A stretch of 6,730 bases of DNA from DAOTTX01 sp034437515 (GCA_034437515.1 DAOTTX010000381.1:1-6730); one strand, 5' to 3'; shown: positions 1 to 5,916, counted from the first letter of the stretch. The notes: generated by a model from the sequence alone, not told the origin. Translations and numbers: made by a program.

Positions 1-33
1 TGTTAATTTGCGACATAATTGTTCGTGCATAAC

Positions 34-71
34 AGATTCTCCTTTGTCTACTGGTTTCTTGTGGAGAATCT
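34..71. repeat. 9-bp inverted repeat (possible hairpin)
   Basis: AGATTCTCC at 34-42 is the exact reverse complement of GGAGAATCT at 63-71, with a 20-base loop. Pairing continues past one mismatch through AA (31-32) with TT (73-74). It could be a hairpin in an RNA coming from a gene to the left of the window, or a protein-binding site. No run of T follows it, so it does not look like a standard intrinsic terminator. Confidence 0.4.
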
Positions 72-123
72 ATTATGACATACTCGAAGTCAAAAGTGAA
101 GGTGGGTGAAGTATTGCTCATTT

Positions 124-139
124 AGACTTCCGAAGTCTT
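124..139 (+). repeat. Near-palindromic 16-mer, copy 1 (candidate operator)
   Basis: AGACTTCCGAAGTCTT. The first 15 bases are two 7-base arms, AGACTTC and GAAGTCT, that are exact reverse complements around a single central base. That symmetry is typical of a site for a dimeric DNA-binding protein and too tight to form an RNA hairpin on its own. A second copy lies in the opposite orientation at 209-224, and a lone half-site CGAAGTC is at 85-91. The binding protein is unknown and is not encoded in the window. Confidence 0.55.
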
Positions 140-208
140 GAAGGTGCTTAGGATCGATAAACGACGTTCTGGCCTGATAGAGAGGCAAGCCTTCTTAGAA
201 TGAGTCAG

Positions 209-224
209 AAGACTTCGGAAGTCT
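209..224 (-). repeat. Near-palindromic 16-mer, copy 2 (candidate operator, inverted)
   Basis: AAGACTTCGGAAGTCT is the exact reverse complement of copy 1 over all 16 bases. The two centres (131 and 217) are 86 bp apart, about eight turns of B-DNA, so two bound dimers would lie on roughly the same face. The pair could also form a 16-bp stem with a 69-base loop, or be the ends of a small (about 100-bp) mobile repeat, but I see no flanking target duplication. Confidence 0.55.
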
Positions 225-325
225 TTACCCCAAGAATTTATGGGAGAGACCACTAGGCGAAATCCCAAAGAGCCTAAATTTATTGAAACAAGCAATGTAA
301 TACTACATAGTTGTCGCCAAGAGCG

Positions 326-384
326 CAAAATGGGCCCAAAAGGCTGCAAAACATCCCAAAAACTTGGCCAAAATGGCTCCAAAG
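326..384. promoter_or_regulatory. Helically phased A-tracts (predicted curved DNA)
   Basis: Six CAAA(A) tracts begin at 326, 337, 347, 357, 369 and 380, so successive spacings are 11, 10, 10, 12 and 11 bp, close to the helical repeat. A run of six T follows at 388-393, slightly out of phase. Phased A-tracts are the classic sequence basis of intrinsic DNA bending, and such DNA is often found upstream of bacterial promoters and nucleoid-protein sites. Its place between the candidate operators and the first gene suggests a regulatory role, which is inference. Confidence 0.45.
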
Positions 385-528
385 TGATTTTTTCTCTGGG
401 TTTACCATATCCGATACAAATCTTTCTGCGCCGTGGGTTGCGCATGGATGCGTCTCTACATGCCCGTCCAACAGCGAGGATGTAATTAATAGTTTCTTCC
501 CGCCAACTCGAAGGAAGAGATTCCACGA

Positions 529-771
529 ATGATATCAAGGACATCAATGGACATCGACGATCTCACGTTCCGATTATTGGAGCATAAGCTCCACTCATAC
601 GAGGCTCTGTACGAGGAGGAGCTCGCGGAGATTGAGGGGGCCCTTAATCAACTGAGGCGTGAAATACTGATACTGCAGAGGGCCAGGGAATTTGAGAAAG
701 CCACCGAATCGGCCTCCGAAGCAAGACGACGTTCCGACAGCAGGAGGCGGTCGCAAGGTCTAGCCCTTTAG
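529..771 (+). CDS. Small charged helical/coiled-coil protein, function unknown
   Basis: Not recognised as a named family. The 80-residue product is predicted to be almost entirely helical: residues about 12-58 carry regularly spaced Leu/Ile among Glu, Arg and Lys, as in a coiled coil, followed by a basic, low-complexity tail (RRR at 66-68 and 72-74). It has no cysteine, membrane segment or signal peptide, so it is probably cytosolic. The start is ambiguous: ATG 529 has AAGGAAGAGA at 511-520, while ATG 547 (74 residues) has AAGGA at 537-541, only 5 bases away. The ribosome site of the next gene (AGGAG, 770-774) overlaps this gene's stop codon, so the two are probably translated together. Position at the head of the operon suggests an assembly or structural partner of the dehydrogenase subunits, but this is inference. 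Confidence 0.65.
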   Translation: MISRTSMDIDDLTFRLLEHKLHSYEALYEEELAEIEGALNQLRREILILQRAREFEKATESASEARRRSDSRRRSQGLAL

Positions 772-783
772 GAGCCAGTAGCT

Positions 784-1107
784 ATGCGAGTTCTGCATCA
801 TCCGATTCTTGGCGAAGCCAAGCTTGGTCAGAAGGTGACCATTGAGGTTGATGGGCACCCTATCCAGGCCTATGAAGGAGAGCCAATCGCGGCGGCGCTG
901 ATGGCTGCGGGATACAAGGTGCTGCGTCACACGATCAAGCGCCAAGAGCCGCGGGGCGTCTTCTGTGCCATTGGGCGCTGCACCGACTGCGCGATGACGG
1001 TGGACGGAAGACCCAACGTTCGCACCTGTGTGACGCCGGTCGAAGAAGGCATGGAGATTGAGACTCAGAGAGGATTAGGGAGATGGGTGAGCAATTGTGA
1101 TGAGTAA
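784..1107 (+). CDS. [2Fe-2S] HcnA-like subunit of an amine/imino-acid dehydrogenase
   Basis: A 107-residue plant-type [2Fe-2S] ferredoxin-fold protein of the group found as the small subunit of hydrogen cyanide synthase (HcnA), opine and hydroxyproline dehydrogenases, and the N-terminal part of heterotetrameric sarcosine oxidase alpha. The cluster ligands are visible as C61-x4-C66-x2-C69-x12-C82. Upstream, 'GEPIAAALMAAG' (32-43) matches the conserved helix of the family, and 'DGRPNVRTC' (74-82) the strand leading to the last ligand. Length is normal for the family. It has no signal peptide, so it acts in the cytoplasm, carrying electrons within the complex. ATG 784 is supported by AGGAG at 770-774. 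The gene overlaps the next one by 8-11 bases, implying coupled translation. Family assignment is strong; the substrate of the complex is not known. Confidence 0.88.
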   Translation: MRVLHHPILGEAKLGQKVTIEVDGHPIQAYEGEPIAAALMAAGYKVLRHTIKRQEPRGVFCAIGRCTDCAMTVDGRPNVRTCVTPVEEGMEIETQRGLGRWVSNCDE

Positions 1108-1612
1108 GGGTGTAGCTCGGATCGGCATTCCATCCCAGGAGGAGCTGAAGTCCTCGCCCGGTTACCCCTGCGCCGACGATTTCGAAGCCGGGCCGGTGGC
1201 GGTCATTGAATGTGTGCAGGAGATTCCCTGCAACCCATGTGAGACAGCTTGCCATCAAGGAGCTATTGTGGTGGGGGAGCCGATCACAAGCTTACCCCGC
1301 TTCGACGCTGACGCGTGCTTAGGGTGTGGTCTTTGCATCTCAGCTTGCCCCGGTCAGGCCATCTTTTTGGTTCATCTTCACTATTCGGACGCTGAGTCTC
1401 TGGTGAGCTTCCCCTACGAGTACCTTCCTCTACCGGAGGAGGGAAGCAAGCAGAGCGCCACTAATCGTGCTGGTGAGGTTGTGTGTCAAGGTCGGGTCAC
1501 CAGTGTCCGTCTGGTAAAGAAATTTGACCACACGGCCATTATCAGCGTCGCCGTGCCCAAGGAATTTGCGCACGAGGTACGGGGGATTGAGCGGCTTGCC
1601 AGGTTGGATTAG
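1097..1612 (+). CDS. Ferredoxin-like subunit with two 4Fe-4S motifs
   Basis: A 171-residue iron-sulfur protein with two cysteine groups: C39-x5-C45-x2-C48-x3-C52 within 'ECVQEIPCNPCETACHQGAI', and a standard C74-x2-C77-x2-C80-x3-C84-Pro. Together they predict two [4Fe-4S] clusters. The 'IPCNPC' form of the first motif is characteristic of the ferredoxin-like (delta-type) subunits encoded beside DAO-family dehydrogenases and BFD proteins. The C-terminal part (131-165) is a small beta-rich domain without cysteine ligands. C25 and C130 are additional cysteines of unknown role. The product is probably cytosolic and passes electrons from the flavin subunit to an acceptor. GTG 1097 and ATG 1100 are adjacent possible starts; ATG 1100 overlaps the preceding stop as ATGAGTAA. 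A 63-base gap follows before the BFD gene. The exact electron acceptor is unknown. Confidence 0.85.
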   Translation: MMSKGVARIGIPSQEELKSSPGYPCADDFEAGPVAVIECVQEIPCNPCETACHQGAIVVGEPITSLPRFDADACLGCGLCISACPGQAIFLVHLHYSDAESLVSFPYEYLPLPEEGSKQSATNRAGEVVCQGRVTSVRLVKKFDHTAIISVAVPKEFAHEVRGIERLARLD

Positions 1613-1663
1613 GTACCAGACTAGCGGGTTCGCACATTATGTCAAGAGAGGCTGTTGGAGTGC

Positions 1664-1669
1664 AAGGAG
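1664..1669 (+). promoter_or_regulatory. Ribosome binding site fixing the BFD-gene start
   Basis: AAGGAG lies 6 bases before ATG 1676. The same reading frame can be extended upstream to TTG 1655, but that would put this site inside the coding region and leave the TTG without a comparable site, so ATG 1676 is preferred. Confidence 0.7.
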
Positions 1670-1675
1670 CAACGG

Positions 1676-1960
1676 ATGTCCAGTAAAGATGAGAACGAAG
1701 TCATCATCTGTCGCTGCGAGGAAGTTACCAGACAGGAGATCCTGCAGGCTATAGAGGAGGGTTGCGAGACCGTCACTTGGGTGAAGCGAAAGACACGAGC
1801 CGGTATGGGGCTGTGTCAGGGCAAGACGTGCAGCCATCTTGTGGCACGCCTCATTGCGCAGGAGACAGAGAGGGAAGCCGCCGAGATCTGGCCTGACACC
1901 CAGCGCCCGCCGATGCGCCCTATCCCTCTGGATATCGTGGAGGAAACAGAGGAAGCATGA
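1676..1960 (+). CDS. BFD-like [2Fe-2S] protein, stand-alone subunit
   Basis: A 94-residue protein of the bacterioferritin-associated ferredoxin-like [2Fe-2S] type. The four ligands are C12-x-C14 in 'ICRCEEVT' and C47-x4-C52 in 'GLCQGKTC'; 'CRCEEVT' and 'GxCQGxxC' are hallmarks of this fold. In HcnB, OoxA and NirB-like proteins the domain is fused to a larger flavoprotein, but here it is a separate gene, as with the gamma subunit of Thermococcales proline dehydrogenase. The C-terminal 'RPPMRPIPL' (77-85) resembles the proline/arginine-rich end seen after BFD domains in these dehydrogenases. It is probably a cytosolic electron carrier between the FAD subunit and its partners. Its stop overlaps the start of the FAD gene as ATGA, a sign of tight translational coupling and likely fixed stoichiometry. 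Confidence 0.85.
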   Translation: MSSKDENEVIICRCEEVTRQEILQAIEEGCETVTWVKRKTRAGMGLCQGKTCSHLVARLIAQETEREAAEIWPDTQRPPMRPIPLDIVEETEEA

Positions 1961-3141
1961 CACCCAAACAGGCGGATGTGGTCATTGTGGGAGCCGGATC
2001 ATCCGGATTGTCGACTGCCTACGAGCTGGCGAAGGCGGGGGTGGACACGCTGGTCATCGAACGGGGCTTCCTGGCGCAGGAGGCTTCGGGCAGGAACCCG
2101 GGTGGGATTCGTCAGATCGGACGCGACATCAACGAGCTCCCATTGATGCAGGCGGCCATGGATCGCTGGCACAGCCTCGAGGAGGAGCTGGACTGCTGCC
2201 TAGATATGGATGAGGATGGCTACCTGTGGGTCGCGTTGAACGAGGAGGATCTGACACTGCAGCGGGATCTGGTAGAGAGGGACACAGCGTACGGCATTGA
2301 GGAAGCTGTGCTTAGCGCTGACGAGATCGCGGAGATGGCACCTGCCATCTCCGATTTCGTGCGCGGTGGCCTTCACAGTCCCACCGATCTCATTGCCAAT
2401 CCCTTCTTGGTAGCCAAAGGGTACTACGATGCCGCGAAACGCGAAGGAGCCCGGTTTCTCTTTGGTACCGAGATAGTGGATCTCCAAATCAGGGGCGGTC
2501 GGATAAGAGGTGTGGTTACCAGCCGGGGTGACATCGTGACAGGGACAGTGGTGAATGCCGCCGGACCCTGGTCTGACCACATCGGTCGCATGGCGGGAGT
2601 CGACATCCCAATCACCCCCTGCCCTAATCAGTTTATCCTTACGGAACCGATGCCCCCTATTCTCCCACCGTTCCTATTGATCAGCAGTATTGCCGTGTGT
2701 CGACAGGCAGAGCGGGGAAACGTCTTCATCGGGAACACGAACGCCCCAGGCGGCATCACCGGCTACAACAAGGCGACGAACTACGAGGAGATGGTCCGCA
2801 CTGTCACGAACATCCTCAAGATCGTCCCCGAGTTTCGAGGGCTTAACATGATCCGAACCTGGGTGGGCACCATTGCCTTCAGCCCTGACGACAACTTCAT
2901 CTTCGGACCCGTGGAGGAGGTAGGTGGACTGATCTTAGCATGTGGCTTCTCTGGACATGGGTTTGCGCTGACGCCCATCATTGGTCAGCTCCTGTCAGAG
3001 CTGATCGTGGATGGTAAGCAGTCTTTGCCGACGGAAGCGTTTCATCTTGATCGCTTCAAGGAAGGCCAAGCAGTGAAGGCAAGACACTTCGCCCATCAAC
3101 ATCTGAAGGCGGAGGTACAGAATGGAGTCAGCAATGCCTGA
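1957..3141 (+). CDS. DAO-family FAD-dependent oxidoreductase, catalytic subunit
   Basis: A 394-residue flavoprotein of the D-amino-acid oxidase/glycine oxidase/sarcosine oxidase-beta fold (DAO family), close in layout to HcnC and proline/hydroxyproline dehydrogenase beta subunits. The N-terminal dinucleotide-binding motif is G12-A-G14-S-S-G17, with E36 at the end of the second strand expected to bind the FAD ribose. 'SGRNPGGIR' (44-52) is the conserved segment near the flavin ring, 'NAAGPWS' (200-206) the second FAD motif, and 'CGFSGHGFALTPIIG' (329-343) the C-terminal flavin-contacting segment; 'FSPDDNFIFGP' (308-318) matches the family's TPDG-type loop. It is expected to oxidise the C-N bond of an amino or imino acid. 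Candidates are proline, hydroxyproline, a D-amino acid, an N-methyl amino acid or an opine, and the sequence does not decide between them. With Fe-S partners alongside it is more likely a dehydrogenase than an H2O2-forming oxidase. ATG 1957 overlaps the upstream stop. Confidence 0.9.
   Translation: MTPKQADVVIVGAGSSGLSTAYELAKAGVDTLVIERGFLAQEASGRNPGGIRQIGRDINELPLMQAAMDRWHSLEEELDCCLDMDEDGYLWVALNEEDLTLQRDLVERDTAYGIEEAVLSADEIAEMAPAISDFVRGGLHSPTDLIANPFLVAKGYYDAAKREGARFLFGTEIVDLQIRGGRIRGVVTSRGDIVTGTVVNAAGPWSDHIGRMAGVDIPITPCPNQFILTEPMPPILPPFLLISSIAVCRQAERGNVFIGNTNAPGGITGYNKATNYEEMVRTVTNILKIVPEFRGLNMIRTWVGTIAFSPDDNFIFGPVEEVGGLILACGFSGHGFALTPIIGQLLSELIVDGKQSLPTEAFHLDRFKEGQAVKARHFAHQHLKAEVQNGVSNA
3111..3116 (+). 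promoter_or_regulatory. Perfect Shine-Dalgarno inside the end of the FAD gene
   Basis: GGAGGT, fully complementary to the 16S rRNA tail, lies 5 bases before ATG 3122. It serves no annotated start in the FAD gene's frame and points to translation of the 34-codon ORF that begins there. Confidence 0.5.
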
Positions 3142-3226
3142 GGACAGCCCGAGCGCAGAGCCTGAGGTTCTACAGACAAGCAGAATGTGGAATCAAGACA
3201 TGGGGGTAGAAACAGTATGGACGTGA
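3122..3226 (+). CDS. Possible 34-residue bridging ORF between FAD gene and livH
   Basis: A short ORF of 34 codons in a frame different from both neighbours. It starts at ATG 3122, inside the last 20 bases of the FAD gene, and stops at TGA 3224-3226, ten bases into livH. Its ribosome site (GGAGGT, 5-base spacer) is the best in the window. The product begins MESAMPEDSPSAEPEV, is acidic in its first half, has no cysteine or membrane segment, and matches nothing I recognise. It could be a genuine microprotein, or a translated spacer that carries ribosomes across the 75-base gap so that livH is translationally coupled. The good ribosome site and the exact bridging favour translation; function is unknown. 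Confidence 0.4.
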   Translation: MESAMPEDSPSAEPEVLQTSRMWNQDMGVETVWT

Positions 3227-4095
3227 ACTACTTGTTCAAGCAACTACTAAATGGCCTCGCCGCCGGCAGTATCTATGCGTTGGTGGCTGTGGGATACAAC
3301 ATGGTGTACGGGATTCTTGAGTTGATCAACTTCGCACACGGAGATATCTACATGTTCGGCACGTTCATTGCCTTGTCACTGCTCTTGGAGCACGTGCCGA
3401 TTATCTTAGCCGTCTTGCTTGCGTGTATTGTTGGAGGTCTCATCGGCGTGCTGGTGGAACGGGTGGCCTATCGCCCCGTACGAAACGCGCCTCGAGTGGT
3501 ACCCATGATCAGCGCCGTGGGAGCGGCCTTGGTACTCCGCAACGTCGCGCAGCTCGTCTGGGGCACCGAGACGATGCCTTTTCCAGATCTTTTCCCCACT
3601 TCCATGATCCGGATGGGTGACATTGAGATCAACTCCCTGCAGCTCATCATCTTGGCTCTTGCGCTTTCGCTCACCGGCATATTCGCCTTGATTGTCCGAA
3701 AGACCAGGATTGGAAAAGCGACCCGAAGTGTGGCGCAGGACATACCAGCGTCCAAACTGATGGGTATTGAGGTCAACAGAGTCATCCAGTTTGTCTACTT
3801 CGCCGGCGGATTTCTGGGCGTGGCCGGTGGCATCCTGTTTTCTATGTACTACGCGGTCTGGATCGGCATGGGTTTTCTGGGGACGATGAAGGCTTGGATG
3901 GCGTGTGTCATCGGTGGCATCGGAAGCCTTAGAGGAGCCCTCGTAGGTGGGCTACTGCTTGGCGTTGCAGAGGCCCTGATTTCCGGTCTCATCTCCTCTG
4001 CGTATCGGGATGCGGTCAGTTACGCAATCGTGATGGTCGTTCTCGTTGTAAGGCCTATGGGCATATTCGGCAGACAAGTCACGGAGAAGGTGTAG
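3217..4095 (+). CDS. livH: LivH-type permease of a HAAT ABC importer
   Basis: A 292-residue integral membrane protein, one of the two permeases of a branched-chain/hydrophobic amino-acid ABC importer. Family landmarks are 'GSIYALVAVGYNMVYGI' (17-33), 'INFAHGDIYMFG' (37-48), the cytoplasmic coupling segment 'RSVAQDIPASKLMGI' (170-184), and 'KAWMACVIGGIGSLRGALVGG' (225-245), ending with the typical 'RPMGIFG' (279-285). About eight hydrophobic segments are visible. The frame is open back to GTG 3187, but ATG 3217 is preferred because GGGGGT lies at 3202-3207 and because the conserved N-terminus begins directly after it. HAAT permeases also carry proline, amides, urea or aromatic compounds, so the gene name does not fix the substrate. 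It precedes livM by 5 bases. Confidence 0.93.
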   Translation: MDVNYLFKQLLNGLAAGSIYALVAVGYNMVYGILELINFAHGDIYMFGTFIALSLLLEHVPIILAVLLACIVGGLIGVLVERVAYRPVRNAPRVVPMISAVGAALVLRNVAQLVWGTETMPFPDLFPTSMIRMGDIEINSLQLIILALALSLTGIFALIVRKTRIGKATRSVAQDIPASKLMGIEVNRVIQFVYFAGGFLGVAGGILFSMYYAVWIGMGFLGTMKAWMACVIGGIGSLRGALVGGLLLGVAEALISGLISSAYRDAVSYAIVMVVLVVRPMGIFGRQVTEKV

Positions 4096-4100
4096 CAGTT

Positions 4101-5150
4101 ATGATTCCACAAATCTCTAAGCTGAAACGCTTGATAGCTTATGGGCTGGGCACAGCAGCCTTGTTGGCCTTGCCGCAAGTGGCCCCAAATGACTATGTAC
4201 TTCGCATCATCATAGCCGTAATTATCGACATCCCTCTCGCGCTGTCTCAGAACTTGATTACCGGATTCACCGGTCTGTTGACACTGGGACAAGCCGCCTT
4301 TTACGGAATTGGAGCGTATACGTCTGCGATTCTGGTTATGAAGCTGGGCGTGCCCTGGATCGTGGCTCTAGCCGCCGCCGGGTTGCTGGCATGCGTCTTT
4401 GGGGTTCTCCTGGGCCTTCCCTGTCTCCGCGTGGGCAGTGACTACCTCACGTTGATGACTATCGGCTTCGGACAGATCTTCCATATCGTCGCCTTGAACT
4501 GGATGACGCTGACGCGAGGGCCGATGGGACTCCCCGGTGTTCCGGCACCTCGCATCGGTCCAATCACCTTTGCCAGCAGCCAGAGTAAGTACTACCTCTA
4601 TCTCCTGATCGCGGGCGCGTGTTACTTGTTCATGCACCGGCTAACAAGATCCCATATCGGGCGTGTCTTGATCGCCATACGGGAGGACGAGATAGCTGCC
4701 TCCGCTGCAGGGATCAATACCTCTCGATACAAGCTGCTCGTGTTTGCGTTCGGGACGCTGTGGGCAGGGATCAGCGGGAGTATGTTGGCACACTTTCTCT
4801 CGTTCGTTGGGCCGACGACCTTCACCCTCAACGAATCGCTGTTCCACATGCAGATGGCCATCTTGGGCGGCTTGGGTAGCCTTCCAGGCTCTGTGCTGGG
4901 GGCAGCGATTCTCGTGAGCCTTCCCCAGATCTTCCAACCACTCTACGAATACCGGATGTTGCTCAATGGGATCCTGATGGTGATACTGATGGGCTGGCGC
5001 CCGCAAGGAATCATGGGCACATCGGCTATGGAAACTACGGCAGCAAGTGGAATCCTCCGAAGGCTAGGGCTGCGAGGTGGAGGGAAATGTGAGGTTGAGC
5101 TGACCGATCAGGATGACTGGGACGTGAGACAACCATCGGAAGGGAGCTAA
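4101..5150 (+). CDS. livM: LivM-type permease of a HAAT ABC importer
   Basis: A 349-residue membrane protein, partner permease of LivH. Landmarks are 'NLITGFTGLLTLGQAAFYG' (51-69), 'GSDYLTLMTIGFGQI' (112-126), the cytoplasmic coupling helix 'SHIGRVLIAIREDEIAA' (184-200) with the following 'AGIN...YKLLVFAFG' (203-218), and 'MAILGGLGSLPGSVLGA' (252-268). The start ATG 4101 has GAGAAGG at 4084-4090 and follows the livH stop by 5 bases. After the usual 'GWRPQGIMG' (298-306) the chain continues for some 43 residues that are soluble and, near the end, acidic (ELTDQDDWD), a longer tail than in many family members. The livG ribosome site lies in the last codons of this gene. Confidence 0.93.
   Translation: MIPQISKLKRLIAYGLGTAALLALPQVAPNDYVLRIIIAVIIDIPLALSQNLITGFTGLLTLGQAAFYGIGAYTSAILVMKLGVPWIVALAAAGLLACVFGVLLGLPCLRVGSDYLTLMTIGFGQIFHIVALNWMTLTRGPMGLPGVPAPRIGPITFASSQSKYYLYLLIAGACYLFMHRLTRSHIGRVLIAIREDEIAASAAGINTSRYKLLVFAFGTLWAGISGSMLAHFLSFVGPTTFTLNESLFHMQMAILGGLGSLPGSVLGAAILVSLPQIFQPLYEYRMLLNGILMVILMGWRPQGIMGTSAMETTAASGILRRLGLRGGGKCEVELTDQDDWDVRQPSEGS
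5138..5146 (+). promoter_or_regulatory. Ribosome binding site for the TTG start of livG
   Basis: GGAAGGGAG sits in the last codons of livM, 6 bases before TTG 5153. There is no ATG near the start of the conserved ABC domain, so this site decides for the rare TTG start. A second in-frame TTG at 5162 is less well spaced. Confidence 0.65.
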
Positions 5151-5152
5151 CC

Positions 5153-5914
5153 TTGGCGCTCTTGCAAGCTAAAGAGATAACGATGGACTTCGGTGGCGTC
5201 AGGGCTGTGAATCGCGTGGACTTGACGATCGATGAAGGGACGATTTTGGGTATCATTGGTCCAAATGGCTCGGGGAAGACAACCTTCTTTAACGTGCTCA
5301 CTGGCATCTACTGCCCCACGGGAGGTGAGTTCACGTTCGATGGAGAGGACATCACCGGTTGGCCTCCGCACGAGATCACGCAAGCCGGTATTGCCAGGAC
5401 CTTCCAGAACATCCGGCTGTTTCGAAACATGTCCGTGCTGGAAAACGTGTTGGTTGGTCGTCACATCAGGCTAGACGTAGGGCTTCCGGGTGTTCTGCTG
5501 CGTACGCGCAAAGAGAGAGCTGTTGAGGACGCGGCAAGAACGAAGGCAGAAGAGCTGCTGGACTTCGTGGGGCTGGCGGACAGGCAGGAAGAGTACGCAG
5601 CCAACTTGCCCTATGGTGAGCAGCGTCGTCTCGAGATTGCTCGGGCTCTGGCCTGCGACCCTCGGCTGATCTTGCTTGATGAGCCGACAGCCGGGATGAA
5701 TCACGGAGAGGCTGGTGAGGTCATGGGGCTGATCCACGATGTCAAGAGATTGGGCACAACGATCTTGCTGATTGAGCATAACATGCAGGTGATGATGGGC
5801 ACAGCTGAGTGGATCGTGGCCTTGGATGCCGGGGCTAAGATCGCCGAGGGTACTCCCAAGGAGATTCAGTATAACGAGAGAGTAATTCGGGCGTATCTGG
5901 GGGAGGAAGAGTAG
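5153..5914 (+). CDS. livG: LivG-type ATPase of a HAAT ABC importer
   Basis: A 253-residue ABC ATPase that powers the LivHM importer from the cytoplasmic face. All nucleotide-binding motifs are intact: Walker A G36-PNGSGKTT-44, Q-loop Q85 in 'ARTFQNIRLF', signature 'LPYGEQRRLEIARAL' (152-166; the YGEQ form in place of SGGQ is usual for LivG), Walker B 'LILLDEP' (172-178) and switch histidine H209 in 'IEHNM'. The long insert after the Q-loop (about 103-130) and the C-terminal 'AEGTPKEI...VIRAYLG' (231-250) are typical of LivG and separate it from LivF. It uses a TTG start and is followed by livF after 2 bases. Confidence 0.94.
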   Translation: MALLQAKEITMDFGGVRAVNRVDLTIDEGTILGIIGPNGSGKTTFFNVLTGIYCPTGGEFTFDGEDITGWPPHEITQAGIARTFQNIRLFRNMSVLENVLVGRHIRLDVGLPGVLLRTRKERAVEDAARTKAEELLDFVGLADRQEEYAANLPYGEQRRLEIARALACDPRLILLDEPTAGMNHGEAGEVMGLIHDVKRLGTTILLIEHNMQVMMGTAEWIVALDAGAKIAEGTPKEIQYNERVIRAYLGEEE

Positions 5915-5916
5915 TC

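Larger units (their letters stand above)
1..528. other. Non-coding upstream region, AT-richer than the operon
   Basis: I see no convincing gene here. Open frames exist on both strands, the longest being 141 codons on the minus strand (122-547), but their translations show no recognisable domain and the base composition is AT-richer than the genes that follow. The stretch contains three structured elements annotated separately: an inverted repeat at 34-71, a pair of near-palindromic 16-mers at 124-139 and 209-224, and helically phased A-tracts at 326-384. Since the operon begins at about 529, this is probably its control region. I found no convincing -35/-10 pair at standard spacing, so the transcription start is not assigned. 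Confidence 0.65.

Noticed and set aside
438..492. Possible sigma-70 promoter using TTGCGC (438-443) and the TAATTAAT stretch (483-490)
   Set aside because: The spacing between the elements is far from 16-18 bp and no better -35 lies at the right distance from the AT-rich block.
240..532. Two plus-strand open frames of 73-81 codons (240-485 and 311-532)
   Set aside because: They overlap each other in different frames, have low-complexity translations driven by the CAAAA tracts, and show no family resemblance.
122..547. 141-codon open frame on the minus strand of the upstream region
   Set aside because: Its translation has no recognisable domain, it overlaps the palindromes and phased A-tracts, and its start overlaps the first operon gene. 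It is more likely a chance frame.
1639..1686. 15-codon ORF spanning the gap between the ferredoxin-like and BFD genes
   Set aside because: It has no Shine-Dalgarno sequence, unlike the ORF at 3122, and is short enough to occur by chance.
1957..3141. Calling the FAD gene hcnC and the cluster hydrogen cyanide synthase
   Set aside because: The extra ferredoxin-like gene, separate BFD protein, missing HcnB and attached amino-acid importer fit catabolic imino/amino-acid dehydrogenases at least as well; nothing visible shows glycine-to-cyanide specificity.
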